A DNA stretch of 64,000 nucleotides from Leptospira sp. B5-022 (GCF_000347035.1 NZ_ANIJ01000023.1:1-64000), one strand, 5' to 3'; positions 27,326 to 37,321 are shown, counted from the stretch's first letter. Numbers and translations: made by a program. Notes: generated from the sequence alone by a model not told the origin.

Positions 27326-28603
27326 TTAGACGGTAGTTGGCTTTTCTTTCAAGAACTGAAGGATTGCCCGGCTCGCGTTCTTAGAACTATACTCCTCTCC
27401 TAAGGATTCTTTTACGGAGCGGATCTCTTCTATCATCTGGTTCCTATATTTTTTGTTTTTTAGGATGGCCATCGTTTCTCTCACGGTTTCTTCCGGAGTA
27501 CATTCGGCCTGTATGAGTTCCTTCACGGTTTCTCGTCCGCTCAGAATATTTACGAGTCCGATAAAAGGTGTACGGATGAGAAGGGCAGAGATAAAATAAC
27601 TGAGCAGGCTGACCTTGTATAGGATAACCATCGGTTTTTCAAAATATACAACTTCTAAGGTTGCCGTTCCAGAAGTTACAAGGACAATATCGGAAATTTC
27701 GATACATCTCAAGGAACGATCGAATAAATATTCGATCTTAATACCTGGATGAGCTTCTTCCGTTTCCTTAATTTTCGTTTGGATAAACTCTTCTTCTTTT
27801 ACGTTGATATTCGGAATGAGAAAGCGAACATGTTTTTTCTCCGCTTCGGCTTCGGCATGAATAAGTGCCGCTGATCGGAGTAATGTATCCAACATTCTAT
27901 GGATCTCACCGGATCGGGAGCCGGGCATAAGAGTGATCGTCTGTAGATGCGCTAGTTGTTTCTCGTCGACCGGGATCGGGGCCTCTTTTCGGATCTTCTC
28001 CTTAATCCTCTGGGCAATCGGATGCCCTACAAATACGGAACGAACTCCGTAATCGTCGTAGATCTTTTTCTCGAACGGAAATAATACCAACATCAGATCG
28101 ATAGATTCTTTGATCTTATGGATCCTTCCGAAATTCCAGGCCCAGAGTTGGGGAGAAACATAGAAGATCACTTTGATCCCTAATTTTTTAAGTCTAGCTG
28201 CAAGCCTTAGATTGAATCCTGGATAATCGATCAGGACGGCATGTGTACAAGAACGCGCAACTGCTTCTTCTACCAATCGATCCATAAGCGCTTTTAAAAA
28301 TTTGTATTTGAATAGTACCGCGGTGAATCCGATCACGGAAAGTTCTTCCATATTTTCTATGGAGTCGAAACCTTCTTCCAACATTCTGGGGCCGCCAATC
28401 CCAAAAAACGTAAAGTCAGGATCATGTTTTTTAAGTTCTTTTAATACTTCTGCCCCGAGTAGATCGCCTGAATGTTCCCCGGCTAACATCATAAATATGG
28501 GAGAAGAGGGTACGGAAAGGTTTTCCGTCCTGATCTTGTCTCCGGCCTTTTTAGGCTTTAGGGAGCTTTTTTTGGGAAGAGTTAATTTTCGAGACGTTGC
28601 CAC
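27326..28603 (-). CDS. lpxB: Lipid-A-disaccharide synthase
   Basis: 425 aa GT19 glycosyltransferase. It joins UDP-2,3-diacylglucosamine and 2,3-diacylglucosamine-1-phosphate into the lipid A disaccharide on the inner face of the inner membrane. Family marks are MLAGEHSGDLLGAEVL near residue 40, FYVSPQLWAWNFGRI, TLMPGSRSGEI and VTSGTATLEVV. The first 35 residues are a Lys/Ser-rich extension beyond the usual start, so initiation further in is possible. Its start overlaps lpxI, the gene for the preceding step, by 53 bp, indicating coupled translation. Confidence 0.94.
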   Translation of the reverse strand: MATSRKLTLPKKSSLKPKKAGDKIRTENLSVPSSPIFMMLAGEHSGDLLGAEVLKELKKHDPDFTFFGIGGPRMLEEGFDSIENMEELSVIGFTAVLFKYKFLKALMDRLVEEAVARSCTHAVLIDYPGFNLRLAARLKKLGIKVIFYVSPQLWAWNFGRIHKIKESIDLMLVLFPFEKKIYDDYGVRSVFVGHPIAQRIKEKIRKEAPIPVDEKQLAHLQTITLMPGSRSGEIHRMLDTLLRSAALIHAEAEAEKKHVRFLIPNINVKEEEFIQTKIKETEEAHPGIKIEYLFDRSLRCIEISDIVLVTSGTATLEVVYFEKPMVILYKVSLLSYFISALLIRTPFIGLVNILSGRETVKELIQAECTPEETVRETMAILKNKKYRNQMIEEIRSVKESLGEEYSSKNASRAILQFLKEKPTTV

Positions 28604-29405
28604 GGCCGATGCTCAAGATATGGATTTTCAATTTTTCTGCAAGGTTAATAAATTCGGAGGGATTTACGATTATGGTCTCTCCTTCCCGAACTGCGAGCGT
28701 ATCGCAGTTATGTTCACTCATTACTTTTAAGGTTTCTACTCCGACTGTAGGTAGATCGAATCTAGGGTCTTGGCTTGGTTTGGAACTTTTGCAAACGACT
28801 GCCTTTCTTTTTTTGGCGAAACTTCCGCCTCTTCGAATTGCTTGGTCCGTTCCTTCCACCGCTTCGACTGCCAATACGGATTTGTCTACGACGACTACCG
28901 CTTGGCCAATATCCAGGTGTGCGATCTTCTCCGCGTATTCCATTCCGAAGATTACGTCTTCAACCTGTTTTTTGTCCAATGCTCTTTTTGTATAACGTCC
29001 TTCCGGAAGTAGAAGAGACTTTAAGTAGGTCTTTTGGGAAATAATATGAATACCTTGTTTTTCGAAATCTTCCGCCACCGTTTTGAATATGGAGTAGTCG
29101 TGGCGATTCACCATTCTGGCGAGTAAAGCGAGCGCTTTTAGATCGAAGTTCAGGCTTTTGAATATGATCTCTTTTTTAACTTTTCCTAATAGAAGAAGTC
29201 TATCTATCTGATTTGTTTTGCATACTTTTAACACTCCGCCGATCTTCGCGATCCGGATCGGGATCACTCTATCCGGATAATTTCCCGGAGTAAAATCGGA
29301 CTCGGCTATGGAAAGAAAGAACGGATCTTCCCCGGCGGCTAGAGCTTCTCTCATGCCTATCTGAGGAAGATTTCCTCCTCCCGCTAATATTCCTAAACGT
29401 CCCAA
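28551..29405 (-). CDS. lpxI: UDP-2,3-diacylglucosamine pyrophosphatase LpxI
   Basis: 284 aa member of the LpxI (DUF1009) family, which makes lipid X from UDP-2,3-diacylglucosamine in species without LpxH. Recognised from LGILAGGGNLP at the N-terminus, RLLLLGKVKKE, the EDVIFGMEYAEKIAHLDIGQ block, VVVDKSVLAVEAVEGTDQAI and FDLPTVGVET. The substrate is handed to LpxB, encoded immediately downstream with a 53-bp overlap. It starts 2 bp after the fmdB-type gene stops. Confidence 0.94.
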   Translation of the reverse strand: MGRLGILAGGGNLPQIGMREALAAGEDPFFLSIAESDFTPGNYPDRVIPIRIAKIGGVLKVCKTNQIDRLLLLGKVKKEIIFKSLNFDLKALALLARMVNRHDYSIFKTVAEDFEKQGIHIISQKTYLKSLLLPEGRYTKRALDKKQVEDVIFGMEYAEKIAHLDIGQAVVVVDKSVLAVEAVEGTDQAIRRGGSFAKKRKAVVCKSSKPSQDPRFDLPTVGVETLKVMSEHNCDTLAVREGETIIVNPSEFINLAEKLKIHILSIGRGNVSKINSSQKKLPKA

Positions 29406-29407
29406 AC

Positions 29408-29647
29408 TTAGTTGGAAGAAGAACCGGAAGAGCCGGTGGATGATTCGGAACTTTTGGAAGAAGATTTATAGTCCGTAACGTAAAACCCGGAGCCTTTGAA
29501 GATAATCCCTCCTCCGTTAGAGATCAACCTATCTACTTCTCCGGTTTTACCGCAAAGAAGACAGGTAGTTAAGGGATCGTCCTTCATGGATTGAAAATGT
29601 TCGAAAGTTTGTCCGCAAGTCTTGCATCTATAATCGTAAGTAGGCAC
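29408..29647 (-). CDS. FmdB-family zinc-ribbon protein
   Basis: 79 aa. MPTYDYRCKTCGQTFEHFQS and the second knuckle CLLCG make a Cys4 zinc ribbon of the FmdB/CxxC_CXXC_SSSS type. The C-terminal tail is a Ser-rich low-complexity stretch (SSSKSSESSTGSSGSSSN), as usual for that family. The function is unclear (regulatory or nucleic-acid binding proposed). It is embedded in the sucC-to-lpxB minus-strand run, 25 bp after the SH3 gene. Confidence 0.9.
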   Translation of the reverse strand: MPTYDYRCKTCGQTFEHFQSMKDDPLTTCLLCGKTGEVDRLISNGGGIIFKGSGFYVTDYKSSSKSSESSTGSSGSSSN

Positions 29648-29672
29648 TGATTTTCCTCGCTCGATCTAAAGA

Positions 29673-31106
29673 TCAAAATAAAAACTTAAAACTAAACGCT
29701 GCCGCATTGGAATCGGATCTTTTTTCCGCTTGTTGCATACAGAGTTTGAATAGAACTCCCTCCGTGGAGGTAAGGTCTTCTTCCGGAGAAATTCCTTGTA
29801 ATACGGTTTTTTCTCCTACTACTAAAGACGCCGATATCGCTCCGTTTGCGGAAAAAATTCCTAATTGGAATCGTTTCTTTCCGCCTGAATTCCCAAGTAT
29901 ATATTTGTTTCTATTGATGGAGATACTCTCTCTGTCAAGGTCGATTTGATAGGCGGACTTCCACTCGCCGGGTCTGCCTGAATACAGTTTAAAAATAGGA
30001 ACGGATTCTTCTCCGCTTAAACTTGCCGTTAAAAATTCCAAAGATCTAAAAGGTTCTTCTACGATCCTACAAATCTCTTTGTATTTTCCCGTTTTAGATC
30101 TGTGTAGAACGATCCCATAATCTCCGTCTAAGGCTAATTTTTCCGTAGGAATATATTCTCCATGAAATCCCGGAGGGAGCTTATCTTCCGTCCAAAATGC
30201 AAAGTCCCAGGCTTGGCTTTTTTCGGACTGGGAGAATGCTAAAAATGTTTCTTCCGCTTTTACGATTGGATAAGGATCTTCTTCTAAAAAATGGGAGAAG
30301 ATCCAGCCCGAGATCTGCAACTCCGGAATATATACTTGGACCCAATTTCCTTTTCTTCCTTGTACTGTTTCGGAACGGGGATCCTTGTCTAATGCGTAAA
30401 GTAAGACGCCTTTTTTCAAACGAGCTTTTCCGGGGTTTTCCGTTCCCGGGCCGGTCCTAAGATTCGTATTCTCTCCGGTGTTTTTAAATCTGGATCCGAG
30501 TAACGTGGAGTCTTCTCTAACGGAAAGAAAACCTAATAATTCTGAAAGATTGTTTTGGTCGGCGTCAGAAAGTTTAGTCTCTCTTCTCAAAACTTTTTTC
30601 AAAACGGAAGAATAAGAAGAAATCCCTAATGTAACCGGATTACTTCGGATCAGTTCCTTTAAGTCACGCAAGAATAGAATATCATCTTCCCATTCTCCTG
30701 CGATCTCGATCCTGGAAAGGATCGCCTTTTGTCTCCAGTATCCGCCCGGTCTGAGTTGTAGGATAAAAGGATCTTCGAATACGGGAAATTCCCCCTTGGA
30801 TTCGAGGGATTTGCCAGAGCCGATGCCGTTCTCTTTTAGGAGTCTTGCCGAAATTTTCGCCCTGTCTTCCGAGTCTTTAGTGATCAGTTCCGCGTTTAAT
30901 TTGAGAATTGACTGGGAAGCGTAAAAAAGATCTTCCGGAGTAGGAGAGGAGGACTTTTTTACAAGGGAGATTACCTTCTCCCATTTTTCCTTTTTATAAT
31001 ATTCGTAAATAGTGTCGGATGGTTTGGGCCAAAAACGAACGGTAAGCCATACGATCAGCCCGAATAATACGATCCCGAATATAGAAAGGAAAAATCCGCG
31101 TTTCAA
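29673..31106 (-). CDS. Membrane-anchored bacterial SH3-domain protein
   Basis: 477 aa with an N-terminal transmembrane anchor (FFLSIFGIVLFGLIVWLTV). A bacterial SH3 (SH3b) fold lies at about 210-275: ENTNLRTGPGTENPGKARLKKG, GNWVQVYIPELQISGWIFSHFL. SH3b domains bind cell-wall peptides. The rest is mixed alpha/beta with no recognised catalytic motif. It starts 18 bp after tolC stops. Confidence 0.82.
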   Translation of the reverse strand: MKRGFFLSIFGIVLFGLIVWLTVRFWPKPSDTIYEYYKKEKWEKVISLVKKSSSPTPEDLFYASQSILKLNAELITKDSEDRAKISARLLKENGIGSGKSLESKGEFPVFEDPFILQLRPGGYWRQKAILSRIEIAGEWEDDILFLRDLKELIRSNPVTLGISSYSSVLKKVLRRETKLSDADQNNLSELLGFLSVREDSTLLGSRFKNTGENTNLRTGPGTENPGKARLKKGVLLYALDKDPRSETVQGRKGNWVQVYIPELQISGWIFSHFLEEDPYPIVKAEETFLAFSQSEKSQAWDFAFWTEDKLPPGFHGEYIPTEKLALDGDYGIVLHRSKTGKYKEICRIVEEPFRSLEFLTASLSGEESVPIFKLYSGRPGEWKSAYQIDLDRESISINRNKYILGNSGGKKRFQLGIFSANGAISASLVVGEKTVLQGISPEEDLTSTEGVLFKLCMQQAEKRSDSNAAAFSFKFLF

Positions 31107-31124
31107 AGAGAACTACGAAACCTT

Positions 31125-32723
31125 TTATTCCAAATTAGGAAGAAGTTTTTCCGCATCCAGATCGAATCTTTCCAAAAGCATGTTTTTAGCGATATAGTAT
31201 CTCATCAGATCTATATTAAAATTCACTTTTGCTTGGGTAAGACTGAGCTGGTCTCTTACCAAAGTATCCAACGCGTTCTTAACTGCTACCGCATCAGCTC
31301 TTCCTTGTTGGAAGCTTCGAACCACACCGTTATAATAGTTTTGGGTTTCTTTTTCGGTGACTATCGAGTTTTTATAAATTTTATAACTAGCTTCTAAAGA
31401 ATCGATCCTTCCTCTTAGATCGTCTCTTACTTCATTCTTAACTTCGTTCTCTTTTAAAGTTGCCTGACGCACTCCGATCTCGGAATCTCTTCTGCCTGCT
31501 GCCACTCCCTTATCGAATAACGGATAAGCGAAACTTACTTTTCCGTTGAAGTCTTTGTAACGTGCAGACTGCACGCCGTCTGTAGCGTCCGTAAAATTTT
31601 TATCAGGGCTAGTGATCGTTTGCGCTTGTGAAGAAGCGGAGCCTGAAAGAGTCAGACTAGGCAACTGATCACTTTTGGCGTTTTTTAACATAAGTTCGGC
31701 GATCTCTTTTTCTCTAACTGCGTTTAGATAATCCGATCTCTTTTTGTAAGCGATCTCTAAGTCTTTATTGTAATCGGGTTTCTCCGGAATTTCTTCCATG
31801 AGGTCCGTTTCTTCCGAAAGATCCGAATCGCTCTCTAATTTTAAAGTACGAGCCAATTTTCTTTTAGCCTCGTCCTTTTGAACGACTGCGGTTTCTAATT
31901 GGCTATCGGCTTGTGCAAGTAAGGCGTTCCACTGGTTGACTTCGAATCCTTCCGAAAGTCCTAAACCTTGTTTACGCACGGTAAGATTTCTAATATTGCT
32001 TACGTTTTCTTTTAATCTGCGGAATGTTTTTAAGGACTGTAATTTAACCGAGTAATCCCAGAAATCCACAAGGGATCCTACGATCGCTTCAGAGATCTGC
32101 AAAGAGACTTGGCTTTTCGCCATTTCTTTTTGGTTATCCAGGATCTTCTCCTGATTCCTTCCTTTATAACCGAACGAATTCTTTAGTAAGTCCTGAGAAA
32201 CCGTAGCTGTAATAAATCCCGTATAAAGAGGAGGAAGTGCGAGTCCTGCAAAACCGGAAGTGAGCGGGTTGTTCTTATCCTCGAAAGCGTTGGAGTCGAA
32301 TCTTCTATTACCCGCTTCTAACTTGAAGTAGGTCCCGGTAGCACGGATGGTTTTTTCAATCCCTCCCTTGATCGTATCATCGGAAGTTTTTGTTCCGGTA
32401 AAGACGTTGTTTTGGTTCAAAGGAAGCACGGTTTGTCTGAAACTCCCGTCGGCTACTAATCTCCAAGAATATTGGGACTCGGCTTTCAGGTAGTTTGAAT
32501 CGGTTTTTGCCAATTCATATCTTAGGTTTTGTAATTTGAAGTTACTATCTAAAGCCCTTTTGACGGTTTCTTCCGTAGTTAACTTCAGGACTTTTCCGGA
32601 TTTATTTTCTTGGGAAAATACTCCGGAAAGACCCGAAAGGAGGATAAGGTTCGAAACCAAAAAGACGGAGATCGTCTTCCAGCTCATTGTATTGGTCCAA
32701 AAATTCCCGTTTTCTAATTTCAT
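31125..32723 (-). CDS. TolC-family outer-membrane efflux protein
   Basis: 532 aa. The signal sequence is preceded by a short polar stretch (MKLENGNFWTNTMSW), so the second Met at residue 14 may be the true start. Two long helical repeats characteristic of OEP/TolC are visible: LKTFRRLKENVSNIRNLTVRKQGLG, AQADSQLETAVVQKDEAKRKL, then DLRGRIDSLEASYKIYKNSIVTEKETQNYYNGVVRSFQQGRADAV. It forms the trimeric outer-membrane tunnel for RND or ABC exporters. The only RND pump in the window (40520) is distant and has no adaptor gene. It lies 27 bp after sucD. Confidence 0.88.
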   Translation of the reverse strand: MKLENGNFWTNTMSWKTISVFLVSNLILLSGLSGVFSQENKSGKVLKLTTEETVKRALDSNFKLQNLRYELAKTDSNYLKAESQYSWRLVADGSFRQTVLPLNQNNVFTGTKTSDDTIKGGIEKTIRATGTYFKLEAGNRRFDSNAFEDKNNPLTSGFAGLALPPLYTGFITATVSQDLLKNSFGYKGRNQEKILDNQKEMAKSQVSLQISEAIVGSLVDFWDYSVKLQSLKTFRRLKENVSNIRNLTVRKQGLGLSEGFEVNQWNALLAQADSQLETAVVQKDEAKRKLARTLKLESDSDLSEETDLMEEIPEKPDYNKDLEIAYKKRSDYLNAVREKEIAELMLKNAKSDQLPSLTLSGSASSQAQTITSPDKNFTDATDGVQSARYKDFNGKVSFAYPLFDKGVAAGRRDSEIGVRQATLKENEVKNEVRDDLRGRIDSLEASYKIYKNSIVTEKETQNYYNGVVRSFQQGRADAVAVKNALDTLVRDQLSLTQAKVNFNIDLMRYYIAKNMLLERFDLDAEKLLPNLE

Positions 32724-32750
32724 AACCTTTCCTCCGATTAAAGTATTAGA

Positions 32751-33635
32751 TTAACCTAATGCTTTTTTCATTTTTTCGCCGACTTCGGCGATAGATTGGC
32801 AAACAGAAATGCCTGCATCCTGCATAGCTTTCATTTTGGAGGAAGCAGTTCCCATCCCTCCGCTGATGATCGCACCCGCATGCCCCATCCTTTTCCCAGG
32901 AGGCGCAGTTTGGCCTGCGATAAACCCTACTACAGGTTTTTTAACATTAGCTTTGATATAAGCGGCAGCTTCTTCCTCGGAAGTTCCACCGATCTCTCCG
33001 ATCATTACGATACCTTTGGTTTCAGGGTCTTCGTTCAGAAGTGTTACCGCTTCTGTGTGGTTCATTCCTGGAACAGGGTCTCCACCGATACCGATCACAG
33101 TGGACTGTCCCAAACCATGTTGGCTTAACTGTGCAACCGACTCGTAAGTTAAGGTCCCGGAACGGGAAACGATACCGATTGTTCCTGCTTGGTGTATAAA
33201 ACCGGGCATGATCCCCATTTTCACGTTGTACTTCGGAGAAATGATCCCTGGACAGTTCGGTCCGATCAGTCTGGTTTTCGAATTTCTTAAAGCGCTATAC
33301 ACTTTCAACATATCGTGAGTTGGGATTCCCTCAGTGATACAAACCACCAGAGGGATCTCGTTAAAAATTCCTTCTAAGATCGCGTCAGCAGCGAATGGAG
33401 GCGGAACGAAAATGATGGATGCGTTTGCACCTTCGTTAACCATCGCGTCTTTTAGGCTATTGAATACCGGAACCGCCTTACCGACTAAGTCGGCTTTTTG
33501 TCCCCCTTTTCCTGGAGTGACTCCGCCGACCACATTGGTTCCGTACTCGATCATCTGCTGGGCATGGAAAGAACCTTCTTTACCGGTAATACCCTGAACT
33601 ACAACTCTCGTATTGTTATCTACTAATACTGCCAT
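32751..33635 (-). CDS. sucD: Succinyl-CoA synthetase alpha subunit (ADP/GDP-forming)
   Basis: 294 aa. Contains the CoA-binding N-terminal part ([30 protein letters not shown]), NCPGIISP and the active-site phosphohistidine in [10 protein letters not shown]. Together with SucC it converts succinyl-CoA to succinate with nucleotide phosphorylation in the TCA cycle. The start lies 26 bp after sucC. Confidence 0.97.
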   Translation of the reverse strand: MAVLVDNNTRVVVQGITGKEGSFHAQQMIEYGTNVVGGVTPGKGGQKADLVGKAVPVFNSLKDAMVNEGANASIIFVPPPFAADAILEGIFNEIPLVVCITEGIPTHDMLKVYSALRNSKTRLIGPNCPGIISPKYNVKMGIMPGFIHQAGTIGIVSRSGTLTYESVAQLSQHGLGQSTVIGIGGDPVPGMNHTEAVTLLNEDPETKGIVMIGEIGGTSEEEAAAYIKANVKKPVVGFIAGQTAPPGKRMGHAGAIISGGMGTASSKMKAMQDAGISVCQSIAEVGEKMKKALG

Positions 33636-33661
33636 GTTATATTAAGTTAACCTTATGTTTT

Positions 33662-34834
33662 TTATTTAATGGCTTCCGCCACTTTTTTGGCCGCGGTTCG
33701 AAGATCTTCTTCCGCGATGATATTCAGACCGGATTCGTTTAGGATCCTTTTGCCTTCTTCCGCATTGGTTCCTTTCAAACGAACCACTAACGGAACGTGG
33801 ATATTTACAGCTTTAGCGGCTTCGATGATCCCCAGGGCGACTCGGTCACAACGAACGATCCCTCCGAAAATATTCACGAAGATCCCTTTTACGTTCGGAT
33901 CGCCCAAGATCAGTTTGAATCCGTTAGTAACGGTAGTAACGTTCGCTCCACCGCCTACGTCGAGGAAGTTGGCCGGTTCTGCTCCTGCAAGTTTAACGAT
34001 GTCCATAGTTGCCATTGCAAGACCTGCACCGTTCACCATACAGCCGATGTTTCCGTCTAACTTAACATAGTTGATATTGTATTCGCTAGCTTGGACTTCC
34101 AAAGGATCTTCTTCGGAAATATCTCTAAATGCAGCGTTTTCAGGATGGCGATACAATGCATTCTCGTCCAGATCGATCTTACAGTCACCTGCAACGATCT
34201 CGTTCTCTTTGGTAAGGATCAAAGGGTTGATCTCTAATAAAGATGCATCTTCTTTAATATACGCGTTGTAAACGGAAGTCAAAAGTGCTTTGAAAGACTT
34301 ATGGGATTCGGCAGGAAGTCCCAGGTCGAAAGCGAGTTGGGAAGCTTGGTTCGGTTGTAATCCGATGCCCGGATCGATTGCGATCTTTAGGATCTTTTCA
34401 GGATGAGTTTCCGCAACTTCTTCGATCTCCATTCCACCTTCGGTAGAAGCCATGATGATTGTTTTGCGGATCGCGCGATCTAATAAGACACTTAAATAAA
34501 ATTCCTTCGCGATATTGATCCCTTGCTCCAGATAAACTTTCAGGACTTTTTTACCTTCGACTCCGGTTTGAGGAGTGATAAGTTGCATGCCAAGGATCTT
34601 GTCGATAGCTGCTAATGCGTCTTCTTTGGTTTTGGTGACTTTAACTCCGCCGCCTTTTCCTCTTCCACCCGCGTGGATTTGGGCTTTAACGACAACTACA
34701 GATGCTCCCGTTTTGGAAGAAACTTCTTCATGGGCTTTTGCACCGTCTTCTTTTTTATCAATTACTACGCCGAAAGGAACTTTGGCGTTATGGCGTCTCA
34801 GGATTTCCTTGGCCTGGTACTCGTGAATTTTCAT
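33662..34834 (-). CDS. sucC: Succinyl-CoA synthetase beta subunit
   Basis: 390 aa. The N-terminus [22 protein letters not shown], the ATP-grasp block [44 protein letters not shown] and [10 protein letters not shown] are diagnostic. It binds nucleotide and succinate and pairs with SucD. It is the first gene of the seven-gene minus-strand run ending in lpxB. AAGGTTG supplies the ribosome-binding site. Confidence 0.97.
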   Translation of the reverse strand: MKIHEYQAKEILRRHNAKVPFGVVIDKKEDGAKAHEEVSSKTGASVVVVKAQIHAGGRGKGGGVKVTKTKEDALAAIDKILGMQLITPQTGVEGKKVLKVYLEQGINIAKEFYLSVLLDRAIRKTIIMASTEGGMEIEEVAETHPEKILKIAIDPGIGLQPNQASQLAFDLGLPAESHKSFKALLTSVYNAYIKEDASLLEINPLILTKENEIVAGDCKIDLDENALYRHPENAAFRDISEEDPLEVQASEYNINYVKLDGNIGCMVNGAGLAMATMDIVKLAGAEPANFLDVGGGANVTTVTNGFKLILGDPNVKGIFVNIFGGIVRCDRVALGIIEAAKAVNIHVPLVVRLKGTNAEEGKRILNESGLNIIAEEDLRTAAKKVAEAIK

Positions 34835-35330
34835 GAATCAACCTTGTTTTTTTGGATGTGAGTTCAGTTTGGAATGCTTTTTCTAAGGATTTTACCTGGA
34901 AGAATCCTGTCCATCCCCTTTCAGCAGGAGTTCCAACAAGAGATTTTAAATGAAGAGACAAACCTAAGTCCAAAAGCCTCCGCGACTTCACGTCTCTGCG
35001 TGAGCCTATGATTTTTACTTTTGAAGATGTTTCGGGCCGGGTGTTCGGACAAAAAGATTCCTCGGCGAGGGCGGCAGCGGCGGGACTCCAGATTTGCAGC
35101 TCATCTGGGTCCTAGTCTCACATTCGGAGCAATACTGTTGCTCCTCTGCGCTGCGACTGGGGGAGTCATCTCCCTTCGAGACATATCTGTGGTAATACTT
35201 TAGAAACTCACTCAATATATTCTCCGTTATTACGCCCGTTTTTCTGTTATATTGTATATTTCGGGTGATTTTGTAATCCTTCCAAGCAAAAAGAGCTAAC
35301 TCGTGGCTTGCCGCGTTAGGAGAAATATAT
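34835..35330. other. Intergenic region between divergent sucC and the rhodanese-like lipoprotein
   Basis: No supported gene. Short open frames on both strands at 34788-35215 lack family features. The stretch 35035-35170 is noticeably more GC-rich than its flanks. TCACGTCTCTGCGTGAG near 34988-35004 resembles one arm of the CTCYGTG repeat, and AGGAGTTCCAACA at 34926 resembles the TGTAGGAGTTCC element. The promoter of the sucC operon should lie here. AGGAGA sits 8 nt before the ATG at 35331. Confidence 0.4.
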
Positions 35331-36515
35331 ATGAAGGTGATCTATATTGGGCTAATACTCGGCCTAGTTTCGGGGACGTTTGTCTCCTGCGATTCAGGGG
35401 GTGGCGATTCCAATTCCGCATTGGCGGTTTTGGCAGGTTTTGGAAATTCCATTCCGGTCAGTTCGGCTTCGGATTTAACGAATGAGTCTGCGGCTTCTTA
35501 TGATGATAACGAATGGGGGCTCATCACTGCTTCTCGTCTGGAGTCTTGGGTAAGCGATTGGCAAAACCAAAAGCCTGCTCATATCAGCGGTAAACTTGTG
35601 ATCTTACAGAGTAGTCTTGCGAATAATTTTTCGGGAGATACGAGCGGGAGATCCTACATCAAGTCTGATAATGCGAACGGAGTCTATGTGTATCATCTGG
35701 ACGATTTCCAAGCCGGATTTCGTTTTAATCAACAGAGAAATACCGGACTCATTCGTAACTCAGTTCGTTACCAAGCGGATGGGGCAACTGTGGACCAATG
35801 GCTTCAGGTGTATGGGATCAATTTGAATACGGATCTGGTAGTTTTTGCGGTCGGGTCCGCGAACAATAACGGTACCGCTTATACGAACGGAAGTCAAACC
35901 CAGGATATTACGAGAGGGATTTATTGGTTGAGATATTGGGGAGCGGACATCAAACATCTTGCGATCTTAAACGGAGATATCAGGACCAATTTTACGAACG
36001 CTACTTATCTTTCCGCGACGAAGGATACGGCCCCTAATGCGAACGGGAATTTTAGCGTAAAACAATTGAAAGTGGATAATACGATCATCACTCTAACTTT
36101 AGAAGATATCATTAAGATCGTAAAAGCGAATGGGGCGGCCTCCGTTTCCGGACTTACCGGGACACAGATCATAGTAGATGCAAGACCTACCGCTCAGTTC
36201 GATCAAACTGTCGGAATCACGAATGCAGGAGCGAATCATATCACTACCGCTTGGAATGATTCCGGCGCTCCTGCTGCAGGTGTGAGTGGAACTCCTAAGA
36301 AGTATGTTTTGTTTGAGACCAGGATCAAAGGAGCGAAAACGTTTCCTTGGGCTTCTCTATTGGACACTTCTGCTCCGAGCGGGACCATCAATTATAATTC
36401 ATACGCTTCCGGTGGAACTGGTAGCCCCTATGTGACTGTGGCCCAAGCTGATATCGATCCTTCTGCAACTACTACACGTAAGGCGCAATTGGAAGATAAG
36501 GCTTATAAATATTAA
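35331..36515 (+). CDS. Rhodanese-like lipoprotein lacking the second catalytic loop
   Basis: 394 aa. The lipoprotein signal MKVIYIGLILGLVSGTFVSC has its lipobox Cys at 20. The arrangement is that of tandem-rhodanese sulfurtransferases. The first, non-catalytic-looking domain contains VDQWLQVYGINLNTDLVVFAVGS, then YWLRYWGADIKHLAILNGD. The second starts with IIVDARPTAQF and runs to KGAKTFPWASLLD. In active enzymes the Cys loop follows that point, but here the protein ends (KAYKY, TAA) without it. Either the lineage lost catalysis or the gene is truncated. A CTCYGTG repeat begins 9 bp after the stop. Confidence 0.7.
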   Translation: MKVIYIGLILGLVSGTFVSCDSGGGDSNSALAVLAGFGNSIPVSSASDLTNESAASYDDNEWGLITASRLESWVSDWQNQKPAHISGKLVILQSSLANNFSGDTSGRSYIKSDNANGVYVYHLDDFQAGFRFNQQRNTGLIRNSVRYQADGATVDQWLQVYGINLNTDLVVFAVGSANNNGTAYTNGSQTQDITRGIYWLRYWGADIKHLAILNGDIRTNFTNATYLSATKDTAPNANGNFSVKQLKVDNTIITLTLEDIIKIVKANGAASVSGLTGTQIIVDARPTAQFDQTVGITNAGANHITTAWNDSGAPAAGVSGTPKKYVLFETRIKGAKTFPWASLLDTSAPSGTINYNSYASGGTGSPYVTVAQADIDPSATTTRKAQLEDKAYKY

Positions 36516-36524
36516 TTTCGAAAA

Positions 36525-36602
36525 CCTCCGTGTTCTCGGTGGGCTCCGTGCGATCTAAAAGTGTAAAAACATTTCGCACGGAGAACACTGAGTTCACAGA
36601 GG
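36525..36602. repeat. CTCYGTG/CACRGAG palindromic intergenic repeat, copy R2
   Basis: Arm 36525-36553 (CCTCCGTG, CTCGGTG, CTCCGTGCGA units) and arm 36574-36602 (TCGCACGGAG, CACTGAG, CACAGAGG units) are 29 nt each, match at about 22 positions as an inverted repeat and flank a 20-nt spacer. It occupies almost the whole gap between the convergent rhodanese-like and DoxX genes, so it may serve as a bidirectional terminator. Confidence 0.7.
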
Positions 36603-36617
36603 GGTTGCAATTTTATT

Positions 36618-37064
36618 TTAGAGTGAAGAAAGGATCGCTAGATCCAAAGAGTAAGCTCCTCCGCCTGTAATCGCTAACGCGATTGCAAGTCCGATGGCCA
36701 ATATTTGGAATTCGTAACCTTCTCCTTTTTGAGCTCCGAACCAGTTGATAAAAAATCCATGTTCTCTGTGAACGAGTAGGGCTGCACCTAACATGATGAT
36801 ACCGATTGAAATTGCGGAGAAACGAGTGAGTAGTCCTAGGACGAGTGCCACCGAACCGAAGGATTCACCTATGATGACTAAGAATGCGATGATCCCTGGA
36901 AGTCCCGCAGTTTGTGTAAAATAACCGTAGGTTCCTTTGAATCCGTAACCGCCGAACCAACCCAATAACTTTTGGGCGCCGTGCGGGAAGATTACGATCC
37001 CGAGGGTTAATCTTAAGACCAGTGGAACGATATCGTTGCTGGTTGCTAAAAGTGTTTCTAACAT
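36618..37064 (-). CDS. DoxX-family membrane protein
   Basis: 148 aa with four hydrophobic helices. The DoxX signature is LRLTLGIVIFPHGAQKLLGWFGGYG at the N-terminus and FLVIIGESFGSVALVLGLLTR in the middle. DoxX-family proteins are inner-membrane proteins linked to redox or stress complexes in some bacteria. The specific function here is unknown. AAGGAAG precedes the start. Confidence 0.9.
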   Translation of the reverse strand: MLETLLATSNDIVPLVLRLTLGIVIFPHGAQKLLGWFGGYGFKGTYGYFTQTAGLPGIIAFLVIIGESFGSVALVLGLLTRFSAISIGIIMLGAALLVHREHGFFINWFGAQKGEGYEFQILAIGLAIALAITGGGAYSLDLAILSSL

Positions 37065-37321
37065 TTTGAATACTTCCTTCTATTAATTTAGGAATTAATA
37101 GTTTATTATTAAAGTATATTACTTTGAATATGAAGTATTTCTTACAAGTTTTTTTCACCTGGGTCGGCCAAAAATCGGAAATTTTTTCAGGTAGGAACTC
37201 CCGTTTCCGGACTTGAGTTGAAGAATACGGCAATAGATTGCCGATTTGGCAGGTATCCAAAGAGGCAAAAGGGAGGTTCGCGCTGTTATTTGTTTCTCGG
37301 CAAGGTAGAAGCCGAGCTAAT

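Noticed and set aside
34788..35215. Several short open frames in the sucC upstream gap
   Set aside because: They overlap each other on both strands, have no recognisable features, and one runs through GC-rich repeat-like sequence.
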